From the NCBI GenBank assembly GCA_029721435.1, contig CM056582.1:38956611-39020610 (forward strand): a DNA stretch of 64,000 bases. The letters are read 5' to 3'. This document shows positions 1-10,742 of the stretch, one piece after another (position 1 is the stretch's first letter; the number at the start of each line of letters is the position of its first letter). The notes under the pieces were generated by a model. The model did no database searches, had not been told where the DNA came from, and was given only the letters and a program-made list of their open reading frames with translations. The translations under genes and the position numbers were made by a program. The stretch is from Gymnothorax reevesii. Lineage: Eukaryota; Chordata; Actinopteri; Anguilliformes; Muraenidae.

Positions 1-323
1 AAGCCTTATCAAAATAGAAATGCTAGGGTTGCAGCTGTCACTTCAGATTCTCCTATGGCCGAGACTTGTGAAGATGAGGGGGAGTTTGAAGATGAACAAC
101 CTAGAATTAAATCTGAAGCTCTTTCATGTAAATTGTCAAATTCTGAGGTGTTGCAAAATCTTGATGTAAAACTCCAGCACTTATAACACTCACAGAAAGA
201 TCAGTTTGAGAGGTTGATCAAGAAATATAAAGATCTATTTCCTCATGTTCCAAGGGAGTTTCTATAGTTTCTCATGATGTAGATGTTGGTGATGCCAAAC
301 TAATAAAATAGCATCCGTACCGG

Positions 324-1553
324 ATGAATCCTGTAAAGAGAAAGATTGCTGAGAAAGAGGTTGAGTACATGTTAGAACATGATATTATCAGACCCTCCAA
401 TTCAGATTGGAGTTCACCCTGTGTGCTAGTTCTAAAACCTGATGGAAGTACTAGATTCTTTACTGATTATCGCAAAGTCAATGCTGTAACTAGAACTGAT
501 GTGTTTCCAATACCTAGGATTGATGATTGTATTGATAGAGTAGGGCAAGCAAAGTTTGTGACCAAGATTGATTTATTGAAGGGTTTTTGGTGTGTCCCTT
601 TAACTGAGAGGGCCAAGAGCATCTCTGCTTTTGCCACACCAGATGGGTTTACCAGTATGAAGTCCTACCCTTTGGCATGAAAAATGCCCCAGCCACGTTC
701 CGAAGGATGATACAGTCTACAATCGCCGGATTGCCACACACGGGTGCGTACATCGACGACCTGATCACATGATGGAGTGACTCCTGGGAAGAACATTTTA
801 AAGATGTAGAGACGTTCCAGCGCTTGACCCAGGCTAACCTGACTGTCAACCTGAACAAGAGTGACTTTGGTTGTGCTACTGTCACAAATCTTGGCTATGT
901 CATAGGGTAAGGTGGCACCCATAAATGCTTAGGTCCATGCCGTCATGGACTATCCAGTTACTGACAACAAAAAAAGCTTTGCGCCGCTTCCTTGGAATGA
1001 TCGGGTACTACCGCAAGTTCTGCAAGAACTTTGCAGAGATTGCTCTCAGTGTCACCAACCAACTGAAGAAAGGCGTAAAGTTCACTTGCGATGAAGCATG
1101 CCAAAGAGCCTTCAATCGCCTGAAGTCTCTGCTGTGTCACTTCCCCGTGCTCAAATCTCCTGACTTCAACAAACCGTTCTCCATTGCAGTCGATGCTAGT
1201 GACCAAGCCTGTGGATCTGTGCTTCGACAGAGAAGTGACTCTGATGACATTGAGCATCCCGTGGCATACTTCTCCAGGAAGTTCAATCGTCACCAAAATA
1301 ACCATTCCACGATAGAGAAGGAGCTGTTGGCTCTGGTTCTATCATAACAAAACTTTGAGATTTATGTTTGTACAGGGCAAAAGCCAATGATTGTGTACAC
1401 TGACCACAATCAGTTAATGTTTGCTAGTTTGATGAAAAACAAGAATCGGAGATTGTTGAATTGGAGTTTGATTTTAGAGTTTGGAGTTTGACTTGGAGAT
1501 TAAGCATGTAAAGGGTACTGACAATGTAATTGCTGATTGCTTATCTCGTGTTT
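324..1553 (+). pseudogene. Reverse transcriptase/RNase H pseudogene (Gmr1-like pol 3' end)
   Basis: This is the catalytic polymerase and RNase H part of a Ty3/Gypsy pol. The first open piece (324-680) carries the RT N-terminal fingers and palm, including the DYRKVNAVT segment. The YIDD active-site box lies near 745-765 in a different frame. A second open piece (925-1347) carries the RT connection (FLGMIGYYRKFCKNF) and the RNase H start (VDASDQACGS). At least three frameshifts and stops separate the pieces. A small deletion removes sequence around 905-915 relative to copy 2, and the C-terminus ends at a stop near 1553. Compared with the cleaner copy at 48591-49823 it is clearly the older or more decayed one. 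Confidence 0.88.
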
Positions 1554-1613
1554 GAGTATGTGTATATATCACACAAGTTTATTAGCATGTTGTATTACAT
1601 GTACAGGTGCTGA

Positions 1614-3198
1614 TCAACGAATTAGAATAATTTTAAATAGTGCAGTCGTAAAATTTTTAAATGCATTTTTTGTGCAGAAAGCAAATCAGGTGTTCACCGC
1701 GCCTGTCCTACTTGTTAGAGTAATCACAGAACTCGCTACCTGTAAAAAATTTGCTCAGCTGAGCTTTCCAAAAGGCCCATTTAGGTCATTTAACTGTGAC
1801 ACTGTTGTTTTATTGAATTAGAATAATGGAGAAACCGTTTCACTGAATTAGAATAATTTTTATTATAATTAGAATCATCACTTTCTCAGTATTTTGTGGC
1901 TGCCCCCTTAGCTTGTATGACTGCCTGAAGTCTCCGCGGCATCGATTTGACCAGCTTGTCGCAAGTTTCTGCACTCACTGCTTCCCAGGCTGTGGCGATG
2001 TTCTGCTTCAGTTGGTCCAGCGTAGTCGGCCTTCTGTCACAAATTTTTCGCTTGACGAAGGCCCCAAGGTTTTCAATGACATTGAGGTCAGGCTGGCCGG
2101 CCATGCCAAAACTTCATGCTGTCTTTCGGCGAACCAATCTTTGGTCGACTTTGGCGCATGAGCCGGTGCAAGATCCTGTTGAAATATGAGGTCTTCATCG
2201 CTGAACTGTTCCTCAACAATCGGAATCAGGAACGTTTCCAGAACATGATGGTATACGGCAGCATTGACAGTCTTCTTCAGGAAGCAGAGTTTCCCTACAC
2301 CCTGAGCGGACATGCATACCCAGACCATAACGCTCTGGGGAAACTTGACGGATCTTTTCACGGCCTCGTGGTTATAGGTTTCGCCACCACAACGCCAGAC
2401 ACGAGGACCTTGGTCACCGAAGGAGATACAAAAGCGTAATTCGTCACTGAAGACCACTTTCTGTCAGTCTTTAGCAGTCCATTCGCCGTGTTCTTTGGCC
2501 CACTTCAGCCGTTTCTCCATTTGTTTCTGGTTCAGCATTGGTTTTACTGCTGGAACGCGAGATTTGAAGCCGAGTTCGCGCAGACGACTGTAAGTGGTTG
2601 ATCTCGAGACGTTAGTGCTGGTCTGCTCGTTCCACAAGTCGCTGAGCTCGGAAGTGGACTTGAACCAGTTGCTGACTGCGATCTTTCTCAGCCGCTTGTT
2701 GTCGCAAGCAGAAGTTTTTCGGACGCCGGAACAGTTGGTGTGCTTGCTGCAGTCTTTCTTGAGAACTTTGCAGACGGAAGACTGGCTGATGCCGAGCTAC
2801 TCGGCAATTTTAGTTTGGGTTAAGCCTTGTTGGCGAAGGGTTGAATTTGAGCCACTCTTCCGGTTGAGAGGTCACGCTGCTGACCCATGATTGATTTTAC
2901 AACTTAGAAATTCTACGCAACAGTGAACACTCTTCACAGAAAACAAAAATTCAAGCACTTATTCTAATTCAATGAAATGACTTATGAATTATTCTAATTC
3001 AATGAACAGTGTCACAGTTAAATGGCCTAAATGGGCCTTTTGGAAAGCTCAGCTGAGCAAATTTTTTACAGGTAGCGAGTTCTGTGATGACTCTCAACAA
3101 GTAGGACAGGCGGGGTGAACACCTGATTTGCTTTCTGCACAAAAAATGCATTTAAAAATTTTACGATTGCACTATTTCAAATTATTCTAATTCATTGA
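1614..3198 (-). mobile_element. Tc1/mariner-like transposon with long inverted repeats (T1)
   Basis: Roughly 200-bp inverted repeats bracket a transposase pseudogene on the - strand. The left arm begins TCAACGAATTAGAATAATTT and the right arm ends with its near reverse complement around 3198. Both arms share an internal block containing CAGCTGAGC and a repeated GAATTAGAATAAT box. The element interrupts the spacer between RNase H and the 3' LTR of the Gmr1-like copy. A clean TA duplication is not visible because the flanking bases have drifted, so the ends are good to within a few bases. Confidence 0.85.
1886..2888 (-). pseudogene. Tc1-like DDE transposase pseudogene (T1)
   Basis: This encodes a degraded cut-and-paste transposase. 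Reading from ATG at 2888, the N-terminal helix-turn-helix region is broken by a frameshift and an in-frame stop near 2800 (a KIAE-stop-LGISQSSV context). The catalytic half is open at 2008-2457. It shows the VFSDE first-Asp motif and FQQDLAPAHA for the second Asp. A frameshift near 2100 then moves the WPASPDLNVIENLG-type third motif into the frame open at 1886-2104, which ends in a typical Tc1 C-terminus (GAATKY). Total length matches the family norm of about 340 codons. It is not functional as read. Confidence 0.85.
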
Positions 3199-3263
3199 CC
3201 ATTTTTGTACTGAAAAGAAAAAATTTACCTTTATGAGTCAATTTTTCCCTTTTGGAATGGAGG

Positions 3264-3721
3264 TGTAATGCAAAAAGAAGCCACTAAATGGAAGTATTGA
3301 CCTTTTTTTTCTTAAGCCCAGACTGCAGCTAGGTTTGGGCGTGTCCTGTGCATGTCTGAGACAGAAAGTCCCAGAGAATTAAAAAAAGAAAAGTTTAAAA
3401 GGTGGGAGGGGTCTGCAAAAGAGTATATAATGAGGAAAACTGAGAGAGTAAAGTAGCAGCCCAGACCTGTCATTTTTTTCATGACTTGTGAAGCTTTTTG
3501 TGGATTTTTGCCTGTGTTGGAGTATTTTCTCACCCAGGACATCATCAAGCAACCCCACCAAAGGGACTGTAAATATTTTTGTTCTTGTATTTATAAATCT
3601 TGGTCAGTAGAGTAGATAGTAAATTAGTTAAAAGTGTTTGTTTAATTAAACCTGTTTAAGTTTTAAAATTTTGTCTGTCATCCCTTGCTGTCATATATGT
3701 TAACAAACTGGGGCCATAACA
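3264..3721 (+). repeat. 3' LTR of Gmr1-like copy 1
   Basis: It begins TGTAATG directly after a purine-rich GGAATGGAGG tract and ends GGGGCCATAACA. It aligns along its length with the LTRs at 44483-44975 and 49961-50391. A TATA-like GTATATAA is present near 3422. This copy is full length where the 3' LTR of copy 2 has an internal deletion. Confidence 0.88.
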
Positions 3722-4117
3722 CACGTGTCCAACCTGTCCAAGAAACTTGGAATGAAAATTGGGTTTCTTTACAGAAACGGGTCCTGTTTTTCTATGGACA
3801 ATAGGAAGAGGATTGCCCAGGTGACAGTATTACTCATATTTGACTATGGAGATGTCCTTTACAGGCATGCCTCTAATAGTACCTTAAGACGCTTGGAAGT
3901 AATTTGTCATAGTGCATTGCGCTTCATCACAGGTGATTGTTATAGGACTCATCATTTTGCAGTAATTCTGTAGGGTGGTTTTCCCTTCATTTTCAGAATG
4001 AAGTTCCGTTGTATTTCATTTATTTAGAAAGCTTTGCAAAGCAAACTTCTTTCATATCTGACAAAGCTCATATCCATCAAAACCAGAAGTCAGCATATCA
4101 GATCACAAGAATGGTTT
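3722..4117 (+). pseudogene. LINE ORF2 C-terminal fragment
   Basis: The frame 3725-3973 reads as the C-terminal domain found downstream of RT in APE-type LINEs of fish. It shows the landmark runs GFLYRN, DYGDVLY, HSALRFITGD and a following THH. Similarity continues out of frame to about 4115 (a FIYLESF-like segment). Nothing upstream of this domain is present, since it abuts the Gmr1-like LTR end. It is therefore a 5'-truncated insertion or a remnant. I do not assign the clade. Confidence 0.7.
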
Positions 4118-4485
4118 TTACCCCGAGGCCGACAACGGCTATCAGGGTATTATTGTCCCCTGTGGCGTCTGTCCGTCCGTCTTTCCGTCCAACGTTAACG
4201 CTCTAGCTCATTTATTATATATAAATATAAAAAATAAACCTGTTGCACTGAAAATAATTACACAGTCAAGGTGCTTGAAAACAGCTACACTTAAAATAAT
4301 TACGCCGTGGTTGTTTGTTATTTTGTTATTTCTAATTCTAAAAGTAGCCTAGTTGTAGTTTATGACTACCTACAGTTTATGACCGTTTACTTATATTTTT
4401 TCAAAAAAGGTTGAGGTTTATATTAATTACAACGTGTGAAATAAACTGCAATGGACTCTGAGAACAAAATTTTCTTATGTGCCAA
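4118..4485. other. AT-rich interval with a weak hairpin-family match
   Basis: No gene is seen. A short stretch at 4118-4200 (a GC-rich foldback followed by TCTGTCCGTCCGTC) resembles the hairpin-plus-CCGTCCGT arrangement seen more clearly at 51985 and 62163. The rest is AT-rich and unremarkable. Confidence 0.4.
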
Positions 4486-4520
4486 AGGGGGGCCCAGCAG
4501 AAAAAGTTTGAGAACCACTG
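4486..4520. mobile_element. hAT-type terminus
   Basis: The stretch ends AAGTTTGAGAACCACTG, the reverse complement of the CAGTGGTTCTCAAACTT terminus typical of many vertebrate hAT elements. No matching opposite end is found between here and the window start, so this is a truncated copy. Confidence 0.6.
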
Positions 4521-4825
4521 AGTTGTTGTAACGCAGGCTCCGTAGAGCCACAAATTTCAACCAATTTATCTCAAATTTGGCATGGGTCTTACGTGTCGTA
4601 AGGTCACAAAGCCTATCGATTTTGGTGGGGATTTCGGGGTCCGGGGATACACGTCAACCAGCAGGCCTCCAACTGTTTAGTTTAGATTTTCCGAAAGTTT
4701 GTTCGCTTCCATCTGCTGCATGCGCAGCCAATTTGTTCAAATTTTAGACCTGTACCTATGTTTAACAAATCTCCTACATGCGCGATATGATTCTTTTACA
4801 TTTTTTTGGTATAATATACTGTGGC

Positions 4826-6151
4826 AAATGATGACCAGGCATCGGCATCAGAGAGTGCGTATATAATGCTTGCATTCTATGCTCTGTAAAGCCGCTTGCA
4901 CACTGGACACGAAAACAAATTTTTTGCACGACTGATTACAGTCAAAGTCAATGCAAAGAGCTATCGACTTTTCTTGGTCTTTTTATTCGTTCGTTTTCTT
5001 CCTTTAAAGATAGACAACAGTCTTTATTTGGTCTTTCTTTTGAAAATTAGTCAAATGGATCGAACAGATTCATGCTTTATTTCCACAGCAGAGATAAAAT
5101 AGTGCTTGCAATCAGAGAGCAAATCAATTCCATGACCATTGACAGTGTGAATAAATTATCGCATGCACGATCAAGACTGTCCGACGGGAAATACACAATA
5201 CTCCATGTCCGGCACCCAGCAAAAAATAGAAGTATTGATATGAGAACAGATTTATAACGGAATAAAGAATAAAAATACATATACATCACCAACCAACAGA
5301 ACATCCAAAAAAGATGACCCGCAAATAAATTAATCGCAGTGTTGGTTTGTTGTTTAAATGTTTCTTTTTATTCTTTATTTCGTTATCAATCTGTTCTAAT
5401 CGTCCTCTTTTTTTTTCTTTTTTTTTTTAGGCTGTCAGACACGGAGGCATTGTACATTGTCTCGCGCCAGTGTCGACTCAATTTATTGAGCAGAGCTTAA
5501 ACAGAAAAATTAATTGAAATTTTCGGTACTCATCTTGAAGAACTGAGCCCTCTTATCAAAACATTCACATTTAATATCTTAAAGAGTCAGTAGATTTGAA
5601 GAAATTAAAAACAATAATAGACTGTCGGACACGGAGACATATTAAAACCCTGTCAGACTTTCGGACACAAGACACTGCTTTCAACGCAATCTGTCGAGCG
5701 AAAAATTTGTTTCGTGTCCATTGTGCAAGCGGCTTAATAGTAGGCTACTATTATTGTCACTTAGGTTTTATCGTTTTTCGTGAGGGAAAGGAATACAGTC
5801 TGATCGCTATGATCTCGTACTGAGTTAAGATCACATATTGAAAATAAATGTGTAACGTATCTTGCATTGTTGTCCATGCATGTTAATCCTAAAATTTTAA
5901 GCAGCAACCGGCTGTAATAATAGGAACACGCTATCCATCGTTTCTCTTGCCAATAAGCAATATTTGACTCGGCTGTGTTATACCCAAACACGCCTTCTTT
6001 GCCAACTTGCGCTGGAAGGAGGGACAGAGGAGTACTTGCGCCAGGCTACGACGGGCACAAAATTGCAACGCCTGCCTGGACACACCCCGTTGGCGCGGCG
6101 CACCCCCCATTCGCTGCGCCTGCGCCTGGTCTACGAAATTAGAGCCCTTGG
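4826..6151. mobile_element. Family D DNA element, copy 1 (left end missing)
   Basis: This is homologous to 30090-31389 and its duplicate. The right terminus reads GCGCCTGGTCTACGAAATTAGAGCCC, as in those copies. The GC-rich subterminal region (5996-6130) is also shared. The left terminus seen in the other copies (GGGCTCTAATTTC plus repeated GTGGTAATTTCG boxes) is absent here. A TAA-flanked MITE is nested inside. No transposase frame is recognisable, so it is non-autonomous. Confidence 0.7.
4890..5734. mobile_element. 845-bp MITE with TAA target duplication
   Basis: Inverted termini AGCCGCTTGCACACTGGAC and its near reverse complement are flanked by TAA on both sides (4887-4889 and 5735-5737). 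This fits PIF/Harbinger-like elements, which duplicate three-base TWA targets. Paired internal motifs (ACTGTCGGACACGGAG, and TTTATTC-rich tracts in opposite orientation) make the whole element roughly palindromic. It carries no coding capacity. Confidence 0.7.
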
Positions 6152-6454
6152 TGTTTAATTGAAAAATATATAGTAGTGAAATATCAATGACAATGTTTTC
6201 AATGATAATGATTTATAATGCTGTAATTTTATAATATTGATGATAGACAGGACAAGGGAAACTTCTTGAAGACCATTGTATTTATTGATCTAATTTTTAA
6301 AATTTTTTTAGTTTCTGACTCTGTGGTGCATGTATGTGGTCTGTAGCTTTTGATAATGCAATGGTGTGAAGCGCCTTTTCTGCTAAGTGTGACGCTGCAG
6401 TGGCTTGATGTTGAAGTGTAGTTGATTGAATAGATGTCTTCTGTTTTTCTACAG
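6152..6454 (+). other. Putative last intron of a host gene (3' end)
   Basis: An AT-rich non-coding stretch ends in a strong pyrimidine tract and acceptor (TCTTCTGTTTTTCTACAG, ending at 6454). No repeat was recognised in it. Confidence 0.45.
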
Positions 6455-6593
6455 AGTTCGTTCAGATGATGACATCGCAGTGAAAACCCTGGACCCGAAT
6501 ATTTTTATTGTACGAAACTACTTGCCTTTCTGTGACTCACCTTTGAGTCCTTTCTTACCCCCTTCTCTTCAAAGCCCTGATTCCAGTTTATGA
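6455..6593 (+). CDS. Candidate terminal coding exon of an unidentified host gene
   Basis: Directly after a textbook pyrimidine tract and AG acceptor, one frame stays open for 45 codons (6456-6590) and stops at TGA 6591-6593. The peptide starts VRSDDDIAVKTLDPNIFIV, continues through a hydrophobic and aromatic patch, and ends in a Pro/Ser-rich tail. It does not match any transposon protein in this window. It is followed by a plausible 3' UTR and a polyadenylation signal about 760 bp downstream. I do not recognise the protein. Upstream exons would lie beyond or between the repeats to the left. The alternative is a chance frame behind a decoy acceptor. The acceptor, stop and poly(A) context argue against that, but there is no proof without transcripts or homologues. 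Confidence 0.5.
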
Positions 6594-6861
6594 AATGTTT
6601 ATATTTTTCTTGCCTTTTTCTGAACAAAAGTTGGTGAAGAGGAATTGTCACATGACCCGGTGCTGGGCTTTGCTTAGAGGACTGGTGGGTGCTAAACTAT
6701 TCAGTGTCTGGCTGTGTGGGGCGAGCTGGGAAACCTCATGGATTACCTGCCACAGTGTTGGAATGAATACTTTTTTGTATAATGTGTTTGTAGTATGCAG
6801 GAAGTACATGGACTGTGGGCAGTGTGCGGCATTAGGAATGTAAGAATAATTTGGCGTTAGT

Positions 6862-7222
6862 GGCATTCAGGATGGGTAGTGCAGTGTTGGGGTGTTGGAA
6901 TGAGTGTGTGTTAGTAGTGTGTGAGATGGGCAGGCGTGGGTATTGGATGTTGGAATTATTGTGTGTTTGTTGCGGGCGTGATGGGTAGGCATTGGGTATT
7001 GGGTGTTGGAATGAGTGTGTGTTTGTAGTGTGTGAGATGGGCAGGCAGTGGGTATTGGATGTTTGAATGACTGTGTGTTTGTAGTGTGTGAGATGGGCAG
7101 GCAGTGGGTATGGAGTGTTGGAATGAGTGTGTGTCTGCAGTGTGTGAGATGGGCTGGCAGTGGGTATGGGGTGTTAGAATGAGTGTGTGTTTGTTGTGTG
7201 CGCAGTTGGGCAGGCAGTGGGG
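6862..7222. repeat. Minisatellite, about 55-56-bp unit, around 6 copies
   Basis: Diverged direct repeats have the core GAATGAGTGTGTGTTTG followed by GAGATGGGCAGGCAGTGGG. Repeat starts fall near 6898, 6953, 7011, 7066, 7121 and 7176. On the complement it encodes the Pro/His/Thr-rich artefact frames. Confidence 0.9.
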
Positions 7223-7355
7223 TGTACCTGCAGGGTTTTGTGGTGGGTATGCCATGGGGTGTTTTATTTGCAGGGTTGTGTTGTATTTTGTTCTGTAACC
7301 CCTGGTCCTTAATGGGATTTTGTACAATTTTGTCCAAACTGTACCTTCATTTTCC

Positions 7356-7361
7356 AATAAA
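7356..7361 (+). terminator. Polyadenylation signal AATAAA
   Basis: A canonical hexamer lies downstream of the putative terminal exon, within an AT-rich context. Confidence 0.45.
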
Positions 7362-7385
7362 ATATATAATTTTACATGAGCCTCA

Positions 7386-8023
7386 GAAGTTTTTTTTCTT
7401 TTCTTAAACAGCACTGGAATGATGCTGATACTAAAAAAAAAATGTGGAAAGGTGTTAGTTTTGTGCAACACTGTGTGCTTGCATCACGCCTGGAGTTCAC
7501 GCTCATGTCCAGTCTCTGGGATGAACTTCAGGCTTTTATCTTCCACCCTGGGGGACCCTATCTGAATTTAGGAAGAGCTGAAGTCAGTGAAAGCTTATGA
7601 TCAGCATAAACTCCGCAGAGATTACCAAATGGGCTTCTAAAGTGTTCATGGTCGTCTGCTGTATCAGCAATACACTCACCCCTTAATTTTTCCTATGTGC
7701 AGTGCTTTTAGTCCTTTAAATATAAATATTAAAATTGGTCTTTATTTTTATTTATTTTGCCGAGCCATGCTGCCGAATGGGATAGGCTGACTGGAGACGT
7801 CATTGATGCGGATTAGTGTTGGCTACTGAGCTGAAGATGGAGGAGGCACATTCCTTTTAACGATTAGTCTTTTAAGAATATTTCCATTTATTAACATGGC
7901 ATTAATGCTGAAAACACTTGCTGCTATCATAAGGTGGTAGCAGTTCTTATAAGTCAAGTAAAGGAACTCTTGTCTTTGTTTGTGAAAATTGCAATTAAAT
8001 TGTAGCTCATAAATCACAGTATA
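7386..8023. other. Non-coding interval, nothing recognised
   Basis: No gene or assignable repeat is seen. A few short frames are not supported by any motif. Confidence 0.5.
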
Positions 8024-9534
8024 TACTGAGTACAAATGAAAACGCACCACTCACGAAATCTGGAATTGCTCCACGGACTGATATGTGAAGTATATACGTA
8101 TGATGCATTTGAGATAATGAATGATTTAAGAAGACATGTAAACATCATTCACTTTCATTCACGATAATGTTAATGCGCGAGAGAGGTTTAACTGGTGTAG
8201 GGGTCAAACAGGAAAGTCAATAACGGGTGTGACCGCCATTTGCATCGACACATGCAGTGCATCGTCGTCGCATGGAGTTGATCAGTCTCTGGATTGTGTT
8301 CTCAGGGATAGCATTCCACTCCTGAACAAGGGCAACCTCAAGTTCTCGGATGTTGTCCATCTGGCGTCGACGTGAATGACGTCGTCCAATTTCATCCCAT
8401 AAGTGCTCGATAGGGGAGAGGTCGTGTGACAGAGCTGGCCACTGAAGCACGGGGATGTTCTGCTGTGCGAGGTACTCCATGGACACCCTTGCAGTGTGTA
8501 CCCTAGTGTTGTCCTGTTGGAACGTGTGGACATCGTGGTGCTGGTTGAAGAACGGCACAACATGGTTCTGCAGCACCTGGTCCCGGTAGTAGACGCCGTT
8601 CACTCTTCCTCTGCAGATATGGAGAGGGGTTCTGTGACTGTAGCTTATTCCACCCCACACCATAACGCTGCCACCACCCCAACGGTCCGTTCGAACGACA
8701 CAATCTGCGTTATAACGTTCACCACGTCTCCGCCAAACACGTATACGGCCATCTGCGTTCCTTAAGTGAAATCGTGACTCGTCAGAAAAGATGACTCCGT
8801 GCCATGGTCGTAGTTGCCAATTCTAGTGCCTGTTTGCCAACTGTAGACGCTGGTTTCAGTGACGATCCGTCAATATGGGGCCGAAATAGGGACGTCGTGC
8901 AAGCAGGCCTGCAGCTTGCAGACGGTTCCGTACGGTGTTGGGGTGAATGAATCCACGTCGTCCTTGGACTTCAGCAGCCATTCTTGTCGCTGGTAGTGTT
9001 CGGTCTCGGACATGATCCCATACGATCTGACGGTCTTGACGTGCCGTTGGCACACGTTGTTGACCCAGTCGAGGACAGTCCCGATTGCTCCCCGTTTGCA
9101 GAAACCTTTGATGGAGTCTTGCGATCGTTGTGTGTGCGCAGTGTAGTCGTCTGGCAATTTCCCTGGTGCTGGCGCCAATTTGAAGCATGCCTATGGCACG
9201 TTCCCCTTCAGGGGCTGTAAGTCGCGGCATAGTGTCGACGTTTCACAAGTGTCAGTGAAGAAGTGAAATTTTATTCGGATTCACATTCTTTTAAAGGCAA
9301 TGTGTGCACAAATTCAGAGTGAAATTCATTTTTCCCGTGGTGTGCGTGCAAGATGTTGCGTTTTTGCAAAAAATTGCCTAGCGTTACAGTTAACTTGAAA
9401 TTCTCGCATTTCTTGCACCTGGCATGTCGGGTGACGTCACTGTAGTGTTGTTGTTGTATAAAAATTATATTGAAGTTCATTTGAACTTAAATATTGACTT
9501 TTTTCAGGTGTCGCGTTTTCATTTGTACTCAGTA
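8024..9534 (-). mobile_element. Tc1/mariner-like transposon T2, near-intact
   Basis: Short inverted termini (TACTGAGTACAAATGAAAACGC at the left and its reverse complement at the right) are flanked by TA. They bracket a 1.0-kb transposase on the - strand. Overall length of about 1.5 kb is typical for Tc1-type elements with short inverted repeats. Confidence 0.9.
8217..9230 (-). pseudogene. Tc1-like DDE transposase with two in-frame stops (T2)
   Basis: Starting at ATG 9230 (MPRLTAPEGERAIGMLQ), a single reading frame of 337 codons runs to a stop at 8217. It is broken only by TGA near 8855 and TAG near 8825. Domains in order are two helix-turn-helix DNA-binding segments (about residues 1-110; STREIARRLHCAHTTIARLH marks the first), VIFSDESRFHL (first Asp), MVWGGIS, FQQDNTRVHTAR (second Asp), and DLSPIEHLWDEI (third acidic residue in Tc1 D34E spacing). 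It ends NGGHTRY. Both stops fall between the DNA-binding and catalytic parts, so it would give only a DNA-binding fragment. Confidence 0.9.
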
Positions 9535-9539
9535 TATTT

Positions 9540-10466
9540 CAGACAGAGTTTCAGACATTATAGAGTGAAAAAATAACAGGGAATGAGGGCTGTAGGAGGC
9601 GGGAGCACGAGTTCAGTCACGGTTCGGGTAACAGAATTCGGAGATGAAGCGGCTCCCAGGGCACCAAGGCTTGCATGAAGAAAAGCACACAGCCCCGGTA
9701 TTAAAAACAGAACAGGCCAGGATTTAGAAGAACTGGTCAGGACGCATTATCAGTTAACGATGTTTGGTGCATTTACCCTGAGATGGAGGCTTGACAGCTT
9801 CCTCAGTGTCCACCCATTTGGATTGAATCGTAAGTATTGCAGGCCAAGCCAATCAGAACTGTTATTGCGTACTGCCTACTTATGTTAAGGGCGGAGGCAC
9901 ATGCTGGTCTGGTGTTCTGTGGAGCGGTCTCTTGCCAAAAGCTGCCTCTGAGTGCTGGTGCTAGCAGTAGCATCATAAACACTGGGCCATGAACCAGGCT
10001 CCATAGTACTGAATACTAAGGTACACCTGCGCTACCTCACTGATGCGCTGTTTGACCCACACTTGTACTTTGACAAACAGCTGTCGGTTAAAATTGGGCC
10101 ATGCATTCTTTAACCCATGGGTTGCACAAGCATTTTAGCTAACGGAAGATTTGGACTGGCACAAATCTGCTCCTGACCTCCACAAGGCACTAAATCCTCT
10201 GTCCTGGCCAGGTGGTTTGATGACACCGATACATGACAAAATAATGGAAAAATCAACCTTCAACAGCCCAAGTAAAGTTTTGGGACTCTACTAGCAGCCA
10301 CATCAGCTGAATTCACTTGGGCATATAGTCCACACGTTGTAGAACTTAAGTGGGAGTTCGGAGTACCTTTTTTCCAAGAGATATGCCCGGAATTGATATT
10401 TTGTTGTTTGTAATGGAAAACATGCTTGGGATCACTTTCATGTGTCGTGGATTTTCTTCAACATAT
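9540..10466. other. Non-coding interval, nothing recognised
   Basis: Base composition is mixed and no open frame exceeds the noise. No transposon protein motif or terminal repeat was identified. Confidence 0.5.
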
Positions 10467-10742
10467 TGTGGTTCCCCCATCCTCAATCAATTGGAGAGAG
10501 ACAGATTCTGAAAAAGAAAAATTAGGCTTTATTGTGTCATGTTGATAAATGTAAAGCCGAGTCCTCTTGCGCAAGAGGAACTTCCCCCAAGAAGAACTGA
10601 AGAACTCCCCGAAGAACTGGCGTTTACAGGCCCTTTTTATACCTCTGAATCTCGCACTTCCATTGGACAGGTAACCTGAGATCTCAGTTAGGTAACCCTT
10701 CAGGAATGCAGAGACTCATGCGCATTACAGTGGACAGCCACA
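10467..10742 (-). repeat. Possible solo LTR or promoter-like fragment
   Basis: On the - strand this stretch starts TGTGGCTGTCC, contains GGTATAAAAAGGGCC (TATA-like) near 10645, then AATAAAGCC (poly(A)-like) near 10530, and ends in CA. This is the order expected of U3-R-U5 in an LTR. No partner LTR or matching target duplication was found, so the assignment is tentative. Confidence 0.4.

Larger units (their letters stand above)
1..3721 (+). mobile_element. Gmr1-like Ty3/Gypsy retrotransposon, copy 1 (3' part)
   Basis: This is the 3' portion of an LTR retrotransposon whose 5' end lies outside the window. The leader, RT and RNase H sequence at 1-1553 is a diverged copy of 48266-49823 of the near-complete element further right. 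A purine-rich tract and a 3' LTR follow at 3250-3721. A Tc1-like transposon at about 1614-3198 separates the RNase H end from the 3' LTR. In the right-hand copy these two segments are joined by only about 140 bp. RT and RNase H are the last pol domains before the LTR, which fits the Gmr1-type order seen in copy 2. Several stops and frameshifts make this copy non-coding. Confidence 0.88.
6594..7385 (+). other. Putative 3' UTR of the host gene
   Basis: This non-coding stretch runs from the stop codon to shortly past AATAAA at 7356-7361. It contains a 55-56-bp minisatellite that creates long spurious frames on both strands. Confidence 0.45.

Noticed and set aside
6862..7222. Regularly spaced repeats that could be mistaken for a CRISPR array
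   Set aside because: The repeats are contiguous and diverged with no unique spacers, in a eukaryotic setting.
6867..7471. Long - strand frames rich in Pro, His, Thr and Ser, looking like a repetitive protein
   Set aside because: They are translations of the minisatellite at 6862-7222. Two frames are open at once because the unit is stop-poor, and nothing outside the repeat supports a gene.
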